Of a stretch of DNA of 64,000 bases, positions 1 to 11,699 are shown piece by piece; position 1 is the first letter of the stretch, and each line of letters opens with the position of its first letter. The stretch is from Theristus sp. LFF4_11 (taxonomy: Eukaryota > Nematoda > Chromadorea > Monhysterida > Xyalidae), in NCBI GenBank assembly GCA_030248135.1, contig JASANC010005750.1, positions 50,716 to 114,715 on the forward strand. Direction: 5' to 3'. Made by a program: the position numbers and the translations under genes. The notes below the pieces were generated by a model, which was not told the DNA's origin, searched no databases, and saw only the letters and a list, made by a program, of their open reading frames with translations.

Positions 1-2686
1 CATGTAACATTAGGAGCAGGGTGTATGTGCATACGCGCACAATGATGTCACTTCCAACCAATCAGCGGAAGGAACTATCATTTCCAACCAATCAAGGGAA
101 GGGAATCCATTCCATAATCCTAAATTCCTAATCCTGTTTAAACATGTAACATTAGGGGGGGGGGTTAGGACGCAACGCTTCATTATGATATGCACCTGCC
201 CCGCATCCGCATTGCTCATTGCTCATGATCCACTGGCGCGCGTGCACACACTCCGCGCTCAACAAAAACTCGCTCAAAACGCAGTTATTTTCATTCCTAC
301 TTTCTTAAAAAGGCTTGGCTTAGGTCAGGATTAGGTTAGGAACAGTTTTTACTTAAGATTAGGCTTAGGTTTGGTTTTTAGGTTTAGGTCCGTTTTAGCA
401 ATGTCCGAGAACATCCAATTGTGGAGCGTGAGTTAACTGGAGCGTAATATCATAAAACGTGCCAACCCATGTAGGATTGTTAAAAAAACAAAAATCGTCA
501 TTTTTGTTTTTTTTAATTAAAAAAAATTCAAAAATCAATTAGTTGTGCTAAATCAACCAGGGAGTTCGAAGAACCACATATGATATGCAAGCGCCTCCGG
601 AATGATTCCCGTATGGCGGAACTTTGGAGATTTTCTTTTGGTGACCTCAATTACCCCTTTTCCAAACCGTTACCATGCCTCTTCTAGTGTTTTGACCCCC
701 AAAACGTCACTAATTGTCCCCAGCCCAAGTGAAATAATGCTAAAAAATACACTAAAAATCAAGTATAAACGCGTATTTTAGCGAAATTTTCAAGAATTAC
801 GAGCAAAAATGGTCAATTTTAGTCAAAATTGACTCATTTTATGTTTTCGAAGACAAATTTTTTTAGATAGACAGCTGGCTGAGAAATTTTTTCGATAGAT
901 AATAGCTGAGCCGAAAAAACCTGTCTGATAGAGATAGATTCGAAAAAATTTTGAGAACAACAACGTAGAACAACTATGAGCAGGAGTCAGGACTTGGGGG
1001 ACTGGACTCATAGTTGTTCTCTAGGGGGGCTGGGGGGCGGTACGGGCCCGGCCCCACGAAACTCTGGGCACAAAAGCATGATGACACTTTCTGTGGGTAA
1101 AAAGCTATGTTTTTTTGCGTCCAAATGGTGCATTTTGCATCTTTTTTGGCCATTTGCATCCAATTTTTCGCATAAAGATGCTAATTGCATCCTAGAATTA
1201 TCAGTCAAAATGCAAAAATCATAAAAATTGTTCATCAAAAATTGTATTTTGCGGTGCAATTTTCAAAATTTACCCCTCAAAATTCACAATCAAATTTCAA
1301 TGGGGTACCCCCTCCCCAACCAATCGACACCCTCCCCCTACCCGGGCAAACCCCCCCCCCCCAATTTTGGTCAAAATACCCCCCTCTCGAATTTGGGGGG
1401 CCAGACCCCCCTCCCAGATTTCGACCCTCCAAACCCCCCCCCTACCAAATCCTGACCGTCTGACCACCCCCTTTGATTTTGACTTTCGATGGAGACATTT
1501 TCTCTTGTATACCTCTATATTTCTCTCATCTGTAGGTAGGTATCTATATTATCTGCATGTTTGTATCTCAATATACATTGTATGTTTTCTTGTATATGTA
1601 CCATTTTGTTATACATTTACCACTTTGTACGTCAATACTGTACTTCAATATCAAGTCTCACCCGTGCAGCGTGTCTCGTTCGTTTAGCTTTCAGATGTCC
1701 CGAACGAAAATCAAAGCAAAATGTATGACTAGAGAGAGGCCTTGACTGGATGCTGTGGTTTCTAGCATTTTTATTCAACTTTTATTCAGCACTTTTTGGT
1801 CCGACCCCCCCCCAGAATTTTCGGTCTCGCTCACACCGCCATAAGTTGTTGTTGTGTGTTTTTCATTATTTTTTAAATTTTTTATTGTTGTTGAATGGAA
1901 CCGGTAAAAAGCAACTGCAATATGTGGCAACTTACATGTCCGATATGACGTCCGATTTTGCTTTGTGGGCTGCAGACTTACATCGCGAGTGCTGGACACT
2001 GTTTTTTTTTGCGGTTTTGCCCAGGACGCGAAGACCGCGACGACCCCTGACTCGTCAGTTCCACGTCCAACATTTGCGGTGTTACTCGCCAGTCCGCAGC
2101 CCATAAAGAAAAATCTGAACTTAAAATTTGTTTTTCCGCGTAAATGCCTAGCCACAAGCCACAAATGTGGCAGCTTTTATTGCTCCCAATCGATCTATTT
2201 TTTTTTGTTTATTTCATTTTAGTTTCAGTTCGCGTGCCGTAGATATCGTTTCATTGAGCACAAAATATTTTTGTCAGTGCTGCGATTTTTAACCAAGAAC
2301 TTCCCTTGTAAAACATCTAGGCATTTCAGAATTTCGAGCATGCCAAATAACTAGTTCTGGAATCACAATTTTTGGGTATGCTGTTGCAGTGCCGTGGCGT
2401 GCAAAACTGTTTTCGAAGAGAAACTCTGAAAAAATTTAAAGATAGAAGGTCTGTATTTCTCACACTTGATACTTGTCATTTTTAATTTAACATCATTTTT
2501 ACATTGTGGTTGGAACTCAAGTGCTGTTGTTGGTTCAGTTGCGCAGTGGGGCTCACGTAAACGTCGGAAAAATGTGCAGTTGTGAAGCCACTGATGGCGT
2601 CCACTGTTGTCGATGTTGCTGTTGGGGTCAGCCAGTAGGGAGTGCCTGATAATTGTCATTCATCAGATGCAAACACGCAACTAAAG
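1..2686. repeat. dispersed-repeat region, no gene recognised
   Basis: I see no supported coding exon here. Positions 180-466 are one copy of a roughly 287-bp repeat containing degenerate TTAGG-like motifs; an inverted copy lies at 18971-19257. Positions 473-755 are a partial copy of the TAGGGTTGTT hAT-like family. About 730-1025 belongs to the CATAGTTGTTC family with C/G tracts. About 1290-1460 is C-tract rich and 1830-1900 resembles part of the 367-bp satellite monomer at 15.2-16.6 kb. Positions 50-110 hold two CCAATCA motifs. Open frames in this stretch are low-complexity or lie inside repeats. Confidence 0.6.
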
Positions 2687-3196
2687 TCAAATTTCATACT
2701 GTTCATGATCATCATTGGTGGACCAACATTGAACGGTGTGTTGATGCAATGCTGGCGTTGCAGACTGTTGATGGTGATACAGATGCACGGGCAATGGTGA
2801 TGATTGCGCATCAAAAATGAACATATCACCGGACTGGTGATCGTGTTGTTGGTTGTGTCGTTGAAGCTGCTCGTCATTGTACTCGGAAATGTCACAATTG
2901 ATGGATGACGTTGGATGATGCTCAATAGTCACCGGGCATATCGCATCAAACGCAGATGTTGCGTTGTTGTGGTGATTGCTCGCAAAGTAGCTCAACTTTG
3001 AAAGCACGGACGTCGGCGACGGCTGTTGATGTGAATGATGATGGTAATGATGCTGCTGCAGAAAGCTGGACTTTAGCGATTGATTGTGGTTGATGTTACT
3101 TGCACCGGCAGTCTCTCTCGCGTTGCTGAACAACAGCTCATCACCGGCTGAAATGGTTACGAATTCTCGCTTCGCCATCACGAATAAAACGTTTAC
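2687..3196 (-). CDS. His/Gln/Ser-rich exon, possibly C-terminal part of the ETS gene
   Basis: A minus-strand open segment of about 165 residues rich in His, Gln, Asn and Ser, with runs such as QQHHYHHHSHQQ, ending in TGA. It begins after a plausible acceptor (ttccgcag). It lies 3' of the ETS-domain exons on the same strand, where ETS factors often carry low-complexity transactivation sequence. However, the phase at this acceptor does not match the donor I prefer for the preceding ETS exon (GTGAGC at 3522), so either another acceptor is used or it belongs to a different transcript. Function is not shown by the sequence. Confidence 0.4.
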   Translation of the reverse strand, partial: VNVLFVMAKREFVTISAGDELLFSNARETAGASNINHNQSLKSSFLQQHHYHHHSHQQPSPTSVLSKLSYFASNHHNNATSAFDAICPVTIEHHPTSSINCDISEYNDEQLQRHNQQHDHQSGDMFIFDAQSSPLPVHLYHHQQSATPALHQHTVQCWSTNDDHEQYEI

Positions 3197-3463
3197 CTGC
3201 GGAATGGCCGAGTAATCACGGCAGCTTTTTCAGGGTGCAAGCAGCGCGCGAAATTTGAACGAATGTTCATAAATTCAATTGTGTGTCAAACTTGAAGTGT
3301 TTTGGTAAATTAATTGATTCTTTCTGCCATTCAGTTTATTGTTTCGCTCTTGCAAACTAGATTGTTGGCATTCTTAAAAAAGACGACTCTTAGTCTGTGA
3401 CTGATCCCGCTTTACAAAGACTGCCTTACAATGTACTTATTCGGCTGTAGTGCGAACTGTTTA

Positions 3464-3988
<525 letters not shown>

Positions 3989-4244
3989 CTACAAGTACAA
4001 TAAAGCTGAAAATTTTTGTCAAGAAAAGGGAATGTGGAAACAACGCACTTTGCTGACTGCTCAACTGAGACGCGTAATTGGCGACGAATGAAAATGTTGG
4101 CGACGTACCTAAAGCATACTTGCTCGGGTTGTTATAATTTTTTTACTTGAAAGCCTAAAAATCGGGTCAACTAACGATTTTTTGTGCCTGTGACCAAAGT
4201 TTGTTGTTGTTGAGCAACGGACACCGCCGACTGGAGCGATACAC

Positions 4245-4311
4245 CGGTTGAAAGTGACGCAGTCGGACAATGCAGCGAATCGTAGTGAGCGAATCCTGCA
4301 GCAATGAATTC
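4245..4311 (-). CDS. possible upstream exon of the ETS gene
   Basis: A short minus-strand open segment beginning after a weak AG (ccatgag) and including HYDSLHCPTASLST. A GTGTAT donor at 4244 would leave one base, matching the phase of the ETS exon at 3988. The open frame continues to about 4171 with a Gln run if this donor is not used. It is placed here by strand, position and phase only; no domain is recognisable. Confidence 0.3.
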
Positions 4312-4946
4312 CTCATGGAGAACAGCACAGAAGCAGAACAATTTGGAAAACAAATGAATCAGCATAGTCAAACAGCACAGCTGCACCAAAAAATCGGTTT
4401 ACGTCCGATCTAACGAATGTTTTGACCGTGGTCGCTGTGAAAAGCGAGCCTGTCGCAGGCCGGATATTCGGACGTTTTCCGGCGGCACGTCCGGTGCGCA
4501 GCGCAAGCTCACCAAAACACTCAGCGCTGCAGTTCAACTGCAAACTCAATTCCGCTAGTTTTCTCTTTCTCTCACCTTGCGCTTGCGCAAGCGCTATTTG
4601 TCTGGCATCCGGTTTATTTCGTGAAAATAATCATAATACCTCCGTGTAGTCACCTTGGAATATATCCAGCAAAAACTGAACCACAAAAATTATGGCACAA
4701 TTTCGTGCTCGGCCGGTAGTCGTTGCATACATAACACACATAGCCGGAAGGAAGGAAACGGCTGGTCGGTCGTGTCACCGGAACACAACGATCACACGTT
4801 ACACAGACGTACGATCACAACATGCACACAGAGGACATGACAACGACAAACAACCGGAAATTTCACAATAATCAAGCAAAATTTCGTGAACGCAGCTGTG
4901 AATTTTAAACTGAAATTCAAATGAATGGATGATGTGCTCGAACCAC

Positions 4947-5313
4947 GATAATTCTCGGTGGCTGCATTGCCGGAAGCAGGCGTCAACAGTGCGTCTCTTG
5001 CGATGGCGTTTGTTTCGGGACACCCCAATGGGGCTTCGCTTGTTGATAACGCTGCAGAGCCAGCCAGACCGATGCCAAGGCCATCCAAGTCGTACCCACT
5101 CGTCGCCAGCTCACTTTTGACATGACCACCAGTGTTGGTCATGTATTCGTGTCCGGCATGATAGCCGACCAGAGAGTCGCCAATTAGATGGTTGCTTCTG
5201 TGGATTAGATGGTCAGCATTAGCAACGGCACATTCGCGCTCTCCAATGGTGTTACGAAACTTGATTTGGTCAACATGTTCGCGAGCACCTGTATTCACCA
5301 CCGAGTACTGCAT
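4947..5313 (-). CDS. candidate N-terminal coding exon of the ETS gene
   Basis: A minus-strand ATG at 5313 opens a frame of about 120 residues that is not low complexity. It includes GGHVKSELATSGYDLDG, where VKSE is a sumoylation-type motif of the kind found in ETS factor N-termini. An AG (tttgcag) directly precedes the ATG, so it may start inside an exon. The end is uncertain: a GTGG donor at 4946 is one choice, while the frame stays open to 4792. No SAM/Pointed domain is visible. It is assigned to the ETS gene by strand and order only. Confidence 0.4.
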
Positions 5314-7754
5314 TCTGCAAACACCGCTTAGATTGTATACTTCAAGTCAACCTGCACATTGTGCGTCGGTTACGGACGGATCAAGCTGTCGACTGCAAGT
5401 TTCACTGTAACCACCGTAACCTGTAACGATTTCTATGAGCAAAACACATTCACTTTTACTATACAGCGGCACACTCCGCCTCAATATCTGTGCTCCCATT
5501 AGGAGGTGCATATGTGTGTGCGCATGTGAGATCATCACGGCACTTAGCTTGCGTGCGTTGCCGTTAAGGGCGCTTAAGCAAACCAAACAAACACACAGTC
5601 TCACTCTCGCACTCTCGTCTGACTCAGCATAACATAAGCATATGATGGAATTTCATTGTAAGCAAATCGACACATGAAAGCCCCCACAGCACTTTGCATC
5701 GAGCGCTGTAAATGTCGCACCGCATGTGGTCGTGTGCGCGCCAAAACTGAACCCATAAATTAGACCCCAATCAGTTGAACCGAGATTTCACGCGTGTACC
5801 GCGGCATGCCTTAATGGCAGCGCGCTGCACTGCAAATTCAGGTGAGTGATGTGGTGAGAGAGAGAAAACGCTTGAAAATGGCTGCTCTGCCCGGCAATAC
5901 TATCCATCGTCATCGACGCTTTAATGGAATACGTATTGTGCCGGGCGCTTTTCTGGGACGACAACAATATTCACAAGCTGAAAATCTCTTGACAATCGCA
6001 CCGCAACACTCTCAACCAGTTTTGCCGGGCTGTCGTTGTTCTTGTGATCTTTGTTCGGTTATAATTTGCTAAACAACACAAACAAGAAAATGAAAAACAC
6101 GCTCCCCAGCTTGCCCGTCGCACGCCTCCCAAATGAAATAAACATGCGTAATTCCGACGTATCGTTTCATGAATGGTTTTGTTTGTAACAAACAAATTAT
6201 GATGTGCGTTCAACTGTCCATTCTGGAACTAAGCGCCTATATAAACGCTTGAATCAGTACCGAAGATGACAGACATTTTTAGTAGGGGTGCCGAAAATTT
6301 TTTGGGGAATAGGGGTAAGTGGGACCCGCCGGACACCAGCCAGGGGTACACAGGATGCTAATCGGTTCTAGGGGGAGTGCCAACCCTCTGCATTTTTTAT
6401 TGCAAAATTTCAGTTAAAAATTTGATTTATTTTTCAAGCAGAAATTTTAGTTTTATAAAGCAGCTTGACTGGGTGCTGGACGAAATCTGATAGCCCGTAG
6501 CATGCAAAAAGCATAGGAATGAATATGTTCAACTTGCTTGAACAAAAAATACAAACCTAAGATACAATTCTGCAAGACATTTTAACAACCGTACACGAAG
6601 TGAACATCGATACTTGATCGATCACAAAAAAATTACCAAACATCGTTTGTTTTACTATTGTTCATGCCAGCGAGAATTCACCGGACCGGAATTCTTCGAA
6701 TTAAATAAAATAAATCGAAACAAAACTTTTTTAATTTAAAACCAAAATGCCGATTTTTTTAAATCTGAAAGCATTTTCTTTGACATTGTGGCTTCATTGC
6801 CCGGGATGGTTGTTTTTGTGAGAATTTACAACCTAGGTTCGCTGATGTTTTGCCCAGACTAGAAGATCTGTCTGTGGCAAAACACCTTCGGCAGTTCTGC
6901 CTTGTGTCCGTCGCACTGACGAGCCAGGGGGCACCGCGGTATGCGTCTACCTGGCGAAACCGCAAACAGCGAACTTCGTGTATTACCTTTAAAACCTTAT
7001 TATTCCCCAAATTCCGGTTACCCCCAAGCCAAATCGCCAAAAATCGGGCTCGACTAGGGTTGTTAAACAAAAATCGAATTTTTTCAAAAAAGTGATTAAA
7101 AAACAAAAATGCCAATTTTTATAAAATTAAAAAAAAATTCGAAAAATTTTCATCTAATATGCTCTGCTGAAAGGGTTGGCCTGTCGTACTAAATCAAAGC
7201 ACTGATGTTGGCAGACGTTGCCTAAACTGACCTAAACCAAAACCTAATTCTAAAGCCTAATTTTAAGCTAAACATAATCCTGACCTAATCCTAACCTAAG
7301 CCAAGCCTTTTCAAGAAAGAAGATGTCAGAACAATTGCATTTTAACAAGTTCTTATTCGGGCCGGAGCGTGTGCACGCGCGCTAGTGGATCATGAGCATG
7401 AGCATGCCGATGCCACGCGCGCGTGCGCATTCATACAGTTTGAATTAATAGCTGCCCCGCGAGCAAAGAGACTATGCTAACGCGAACGCGCAAAACGCCG
7501 CAGAGCTACGCAGCACCTGCTGCGTGCGCTAATGATGCAAACGGGTTCGCAAAGCCCCAGTAGCTGTGGGGGCAGCTGTGTGATTTATTGAATGCGATTT
7601 GTGCAATTAGTGCCCGCAGAGGCGCCGCATAGCTGCACGACGTTTTGTGCATTCAAAAAGTGTTTTTATCTGCCGCATTGCTGTGCTTCACAATATGCGC
7701 GCATTTGCAAAATTTATCACCTGTCGCGCTAGCATTCCATCTGATTGTCAAAAT
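5314..7754. repeat. intergenic, mostly dispersed repeats
   Basis: No gene recognised. Positions 6785-6990 are an inverted relative of the tandem pair at 32165-32550. Positions 7055-7165 are a truncated copy of the TAGGGTTGTT hAT-like element, inserted in the same host repeat (ending CGGGCTCGAC) that hosts copies at 17-18 kb. Positions 7200-7400 carry the TTAGG-like repeat with CGCGCTAGTGGATCATGAGC. Simple GT-rich and CpG-rich stretches (7370-7740) follow. Confidence 0.5.
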
Positions 7755-7956
7755 TGATTGATAAAGCCAACGATTGTCAAAATATTCATTTTTACTTTGA
7801 TCCACTACCATTCCCATCAACTCTCAATGAGCAAAAACTCAAAACAACGTTCAACAAGCAAACAGGCAGACATAAAAATTGAAACACCAAAATACTATCG
7901 TCAAAACAAAGTCACAAGCTTGCTCAAAAAGCAGCGACAACCGAGAACCGGTTCCG

Positions 7957-10900
7957 ATGTTGGCGCTTCCTCGAAGTGGAACCGGCGACCTCGGTCGCAA
8001 ACGCCAACGACACGGCTTCGCCCATCCGTGCTGCTGCGGGTTTTCATCGAGGCGCAACCAGAGACCGCCGCCCTGGCTGCGCCGTAAATTGCTATTGTGC
8101 GGCGACGTCGAATTGAATCCAGGACCACGACAATATCAGTGCCCGAATTGCAACGACTGCGTCAGACGCCACGAATGGTCATTCCAATGCGGCCAGTGTG
8201 GTGAGTGGGTGCACAGACGATGCTCCGGCGGAGTGACACAGAGCTCGTACGACCGTCAATTATTCCACTGCAAAGGGTGCAACACGGCCAGGCCACCCAA
8301 CACACGAACACTACACCTGCAACATCCGACTGCGACAACATCCACTCACGAACGTCAGACACGTGCGCTGAGACTAATGCAACTGAACATCAACGGTCTA
8401 CGCGCGAAACTGCCCGAGTTGCTTGACTTCCTCCGGCGTCATCGAATTGATGTCGCCGCGGTGCAGGAGACGAAACTCGACCAGTCCGTCGTTAAACTGT
8501 CAACACCAGGCTTCACGACTGTGCGCAAGGACCGAAACCGAAACGGCGGTGGCGTCGCATTCCTGATTTCTGACTCGGTCGTCTACTCCAACGAAACGGT
8601 CCCCGCAGACATCGGAGACGAAGTCGAAGCAGTTAGCGTGTGCGTGGCTGGCTACAAACTGGTGAACGTTTACGTTCCACCGGTGAGTAGTTGCGCTGAT
8701 CGCCGCTCGCTGCATCTGCAGCCACTGCTCACCGACGACGTCTTTGTGCTCGGGGACGTCAACGCGCATCATCGCGACTGGGACGCTGCAGGCCGGCCCG
8801 ACCAGAGGGGTGACGAACTTGCCGGACAAATAGCCGCGTCAAATCTAGTCATACTCAACGACGGCGCCCCGACACGTCTAGCAGGCAGCGCATCATCGGC
8901 CCCGGACATCACGTTGGCTCCAGTGTCAGCTGCAGTGCGGTGTACTTGGAAGGTGCTCGCCGAGCTGAGCTCCGACCACCTTCCAGTGGTCGTTGAGATC
9001 GCCGGCGCTGCTCCCAGGATACTGAGCACTCCGCGGCGCACGTACACCAACTTCCGGAAGGCCGACTGGGAGGCATTTAGAACTTGCGTCGATGCACACC
9101 TGTCGAAGGCACGCGAACCGACATCCGTCTACGAAGCAGAAGCTATATTTCGGTCGGCCATCCTGACTGGGTCGAAGCGACACATTCCAGCGGGTCACGT
9201 CAAAGACTTTGTCCCGAGCTTCCCCAGGGAGGCTCGTGACCTTCAGCGACGACGCGACGAGCTCAGACGACAAGACCCCGCACAGACTGAACAGTTGGCC
9301 GAATTGAACAACCGCATCGCAACGTGCATCCGTGACGAACGTGCCCGCAAATGGCGGGAATTTGCGTCGACGATTGATCATCGAACACCAGAAACAAGAC
9401 TTTGGCGCACGCTCAAGAAAATCGACGGCCGCAAAGCGCAAGCACCAGCCAACGCATCGATACTATTCGGTGCCCAGCAGAAAAGCGACCCGCGTCAGAT
9501 AGTGACGGCATTCAACCGTCAATTCATCCCTGCGGGCAGCGGCAGCGACAGACGCACGCGAGTTGTCGTCCGAGCTATTAAACGTCGACAGCGCGACATC
9601 CGTTTGTTCTTCGGAACAGATGTGGTCGCGAAGAAGTGCCAATCTATTTCCAACAGCACGGCGCAAGGTCCTGACGGCATCTGCAATCGCCATTTGAAAC
9701 ACCTGGGTCCAACGGCGCATCGATGGCTGGCCAACATGTTCGCGAGGTCAATAAATGAATGCAAAATTCCGGCGATCTGGAAGCGAGCCAATGTGATTCC
9801 GCTCCTGAAGCCAGGAAAACCGCCAGAACTGAGCAACAGCTACCGCCCGGTGTCACTGCTTTCGCCCGTCGCCAAACTGTTGGAACGCTTGTTGCTGGAC
9901 CCGCTGTCACAGTACCTGCTGCCGCAGCTACGACAGCACCAGCACGGCTTCCGCAAAGGACGATCTACAATCTCAGCTCTCCTCAAGGTGTCGACATCGG
10001 TGGCGACCGGCTTCAACAGACCGAAACCTGCGGACCGCACGGCGCTTGTCTGCGTAGACCTGTCGAGGGCCTTCGACACGGTGGACCACCGACTCCTGCT
10101 CAAGCAACTCTCGACGACTGATCTACCCGGCACCCTACTACGATGGCTATCGGCGTACTTACGAGGTCGAGAAGCGTGCTGCACATTCAGAGGAGCAACG
10201 TCACCACACCGCCACATAAAAATGGGCGTGCCGCAAGGCTCGGTGCTATCGCCGCTTCTGTTCAACGTGTACGTCGCAGACATTCCTGAGCCGCCGCAAG
10301 AGGTCAACGTCGTCTCCTACGCCGACGACTTCACGCTGACGGCCAGCAGCCCCCGATACACGGAGGCAGCTGCGGTGCTGACTGAATACCTGAATAAACT
10401 CTGCGCGTTCTTCGAACGTAAACGCCTGACAGTCAACGTCAACAAAACGACGGCGTCGCTATTCACGCCCGACAACCGAGAGCACAAGGCCGACCCCAAC
10501 GTGCGCATCGCCAACGCCAAGCTGCCGACAGAACTGACACCGAAGATTCTCGGCGTCACATTCGATCCAAAACTGTCATTCATGCAACACTGCAATGCTA
10601 CCGCGTCCAAGGCATCAAGACGAGTCCGCACACTCAAGGCGCTCAGCGGCACTAGCTGGGGCGCCACAAAAGAGACACTGCTGACGGTGCACCGCGCGAC
10701 AGTCAAGAGCGTCATCAACTACGCTGCCCCGGTCTGGGCGCCCAACGCAGCCGCCACGAACATTGAAAAACTGCAGCGGGTGCAGAATGCAGCGCTCCGC
10801 GTCGCCACGGGTTGCCATACTGCCGCGCCTGTCCATCACCTGCATACGGAGTGCGCCGAGCTGCCGGTGGAGGAACACCTCCGCATGCTCTGCGTACAAT

Positions 10901-11403
10901 ATCTCGCGAGCGCGCGCTACGATGACGCACATCCGTATCATCGCGAGGCGTCCGTCTCCACGCGACACAGAGCCATGAAACACACGCTGGCGTCAAGGTT
11001 CGATCACGAGGCCGCCCAGGCGATCAACGTCCAGCACTCGACGCGCCAACAGCTCCTGAACTTTGTCCACAGCGTGTCTGTCGCGGACGTCATTGCACGG
11101 TGTCCGGCGAACCCTGTGCTCAACGCGCCAGCGCCACCCATCTCATTGACTGAGCGCGAACTGCCACGCTACACGAGGCGTCGATTGGCACAACTGCGGT
11201 CGGGCTACTGTTCGATGTTGGCGTCATACCAGCACAAGATAGACAGCCGATGTCCAGCGCGATGCCCACTCTGCAACGACGCTGACGAAGACGTTCGCCA
11301 CATCTTCACGTGTCCTGTTCGAGCGCTCGACGTCGTCGCGCGAGACCTGTGGGACCGGCCGGCACAGGTCGCGAAGGCACTGCGTCTGCCGACGGAACAA
11401 TAA
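7957..11403 (+). CDS. APE-type non-LTR retrotransposon polyprotein with N-terminal 2A-like motif
   Basis: A single uninterrupted frame of 1148 codons from the first in-frame ATG (7957); the frame is open about 80 bp further upstream. In order: a basic leader; LLCGDVELNPGP (about residues 46-57), a match to the 2A consensus D-V/I-E-X-N-P-G-P; a PHD-like Cys/His finger (CPNC...CGQCGEWVHRRC); an apurinic-type endonuclease (LNINGLRAKLPELLDFL, AAVQETKLD, VLGDVNAHHRDW, SSDHLPV); reverse transcriptase (YRPVSLLSPVAKLLERLL, GFRKGRSTISAL, DLSRAFDTVDH, GVPQGSVLSPLLFN, catalytic YADD at about 10318-10329); and a C-terminal CPLCN...H...C knuckle. 2A motifs cause ribosome skipping between G and P, here releasing a leader of about 56 residues. 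The intact frame suggests a young copy. Clade (I/Jockey/CR1 group) is not settled. Confidence 0.95.
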   Translation: MLALPRSGTGDLGRKRQRHGFAHPCCCGFSSRRNQRPPPWLRRKLLLCGDVELNPGPRQYQCPNCNDCVRRHEWSFQCGQCGEWVHRRCSGGVTQSSYDRQLFHCKGCNTARPPNTRTLHLQHPTATTSTHERQTRALRLMQLNINGLRAKLPELLDFLRRHRIDVAAVQETKLDQSVVKLSTPGFTTVRKDRNRNGGGVAFLISDSVVYSNETVPADIGDEVEAVSVCVAGYKLVNVYVPPVSSCADRRSLHLQPLLTDDVFVLGDVNAHHRDWDAAGRPDQRGDELAGQIAASNLVILNDGAPTRLAGSASSAPDITLAPVSAAVRCTWKVLAELSSDHLPVVVEIAGAAPRILSTPRRTYTNFRKADWEAFRTCVDAHLSKAREPTSVYEAEAIFRSAILTGSKRHIPAGHVKDFVPSFPREARDLQRRRDELRRQDPAQTEQLAELNNRIATCIRDERARKWREFASTIDHRTPETRLWRTLKKIDGRKAQAPANASILFGAQQKSDPRQIVTAFNRQFIPAGSGSDRRTRVVVRAIKRRQRDIRLFFGTDVVAKKCQSISNSTAQGPDGICNRHLKHLGPTAHRWLANMFARSINECKIPAIWKRANVIPLLKPGKPPELSNSYRPVSLLSPVAKLLERLLLDPLSQYLLPQLRQHQHGFRKGRSTISALLKVSTSVATGFNRPKPADRTALVCVDLSRAFDTVDHRLLLKQLSTTDLPGTLLRWLSAYLRGREACCTFRGATSPHRHIKMGVPQGSVLSPLLFNVYVADIPEPPQEVNVVSYADDFTLTASSPRYTEAAAVLTEYLNKLCAFFERKRLTVNVNKTTASLFTPDNREHKADPNVRIANAKLPTELTPKILGVTFDPKLSFMQHCNATASKASRRVRTLKALSGTSWGATKETLLTVHRATVKSVINYAAPVWAPNAAATNIEKLQRVQNAALRVATGCHTAAPVHHLHTECAELPVEEHLRMLCVQYLASARYDDAHPYHREASVSTRHRAMKHTLASRFDHEAAQAINVQHSTRQQLLNFVHSVSVADVIARCPANPVLNAPAPPISLTERELPRYTRRRLAQLRSGYCSMLASYQHKIDSRCPARCPLCNDADEDVRHIFTCPVRALDVVARDLWDRPAQVAKALRLPTEQ
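8086..8127 (+). other. 2A-like ribosome-skipping motif inside the retrotransposon ORF
   Basis: Codons here read RKLLLCGDVELNPGP. The final eight residues fit the 2A signature D-V/I-E-X-N-P-G-P, and the preceding leucine-rich stretch is typical of active 2A sequences. Release would occur between the Gly codon (8122-8124) and the Pro codon (8125-8127), separating a basic leader from the zinc finger/EN/RT polyprotein. 2A-like sequences near the N-terminus are known from trypanosome L1Tc/ingi and some animal APE-type elements. Activity here is inferred from the motif only. Confidence 0.85.
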
Positions 11404-11480
11404 TCAGCAGCAGCACGGCAACAAACAACAACAACAACTCTTCACCACCAGCGACGTGCTTATGTCTGCATGTTGAAGTC
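11404..11480 (+). repeat. 3' end of the non-LTR element with CAA-rich tail
   Basis: Right after the retrotransposon stop codon the sequence becomes CAG/CAA-rich (about 11404-11440), then unique-looking DNA leads into the MADF exon on the opposite strand. A very short 3' UTR ending in a trinucleotide repeat fits elements that lack a poly(A) tail. No target duplication was resolved by eye. Confidence 0.4.
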
Positions 11481-11503
11481 AAACAAAATTCAGTGAAGCT
11501 CAC

Positions 11504-11672
11504 CGTCAATTCCAAGCTCCGTCGCCAATTTATTCCAATCGACCTCTTTCTGTTTGGCAAATTTGAAACTGCGACTTTTCACGCCCCAAAGAATCTGTCG
11601 TTCTCGCACTTTCTCAATAAAAAGTTCGGTGAATTTCTGTGTATCTTCGTCGTCATCCGATTCTGGCATCAT
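11504..11672 (-). CDS. first coding exon of a MADF-domain protein
   Basis: A minus-strand ATG at 11672 opens an acidic start (MPESDDDEDTQ) followed by the beginning of a MADF (Myb/SANT-like) domain: FTELFIEKVRERQILWG...FKFAKQKEVDWNKLATELGIDG. The pattern matches MADF: hydrophobic helix, conserved ILW, and W-x2-LA-x-ELG helix. The exon ends at a good GTGAGC donor (11503), so the domain should continue in further exons on the minus strand, below the retrotransposon at 7.9-11.4 kb. If so, that element sits in the first intron in opposite orientation. MADF proteins are usually sequence-specific DNA-binding regulators. I did not find the following exon. Confidence 0.6.
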
Positions 11673-11699
11673 GGTTGACCGAATACAAGAAAATATTCA

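Noticed and set aside
1185..1463. Proline-rich open frames near 1.2-1.5 kb and at 17.2, 19.3-19.8 kb
   Set aside because: They come from C/G homopolymer runs in transposon families.
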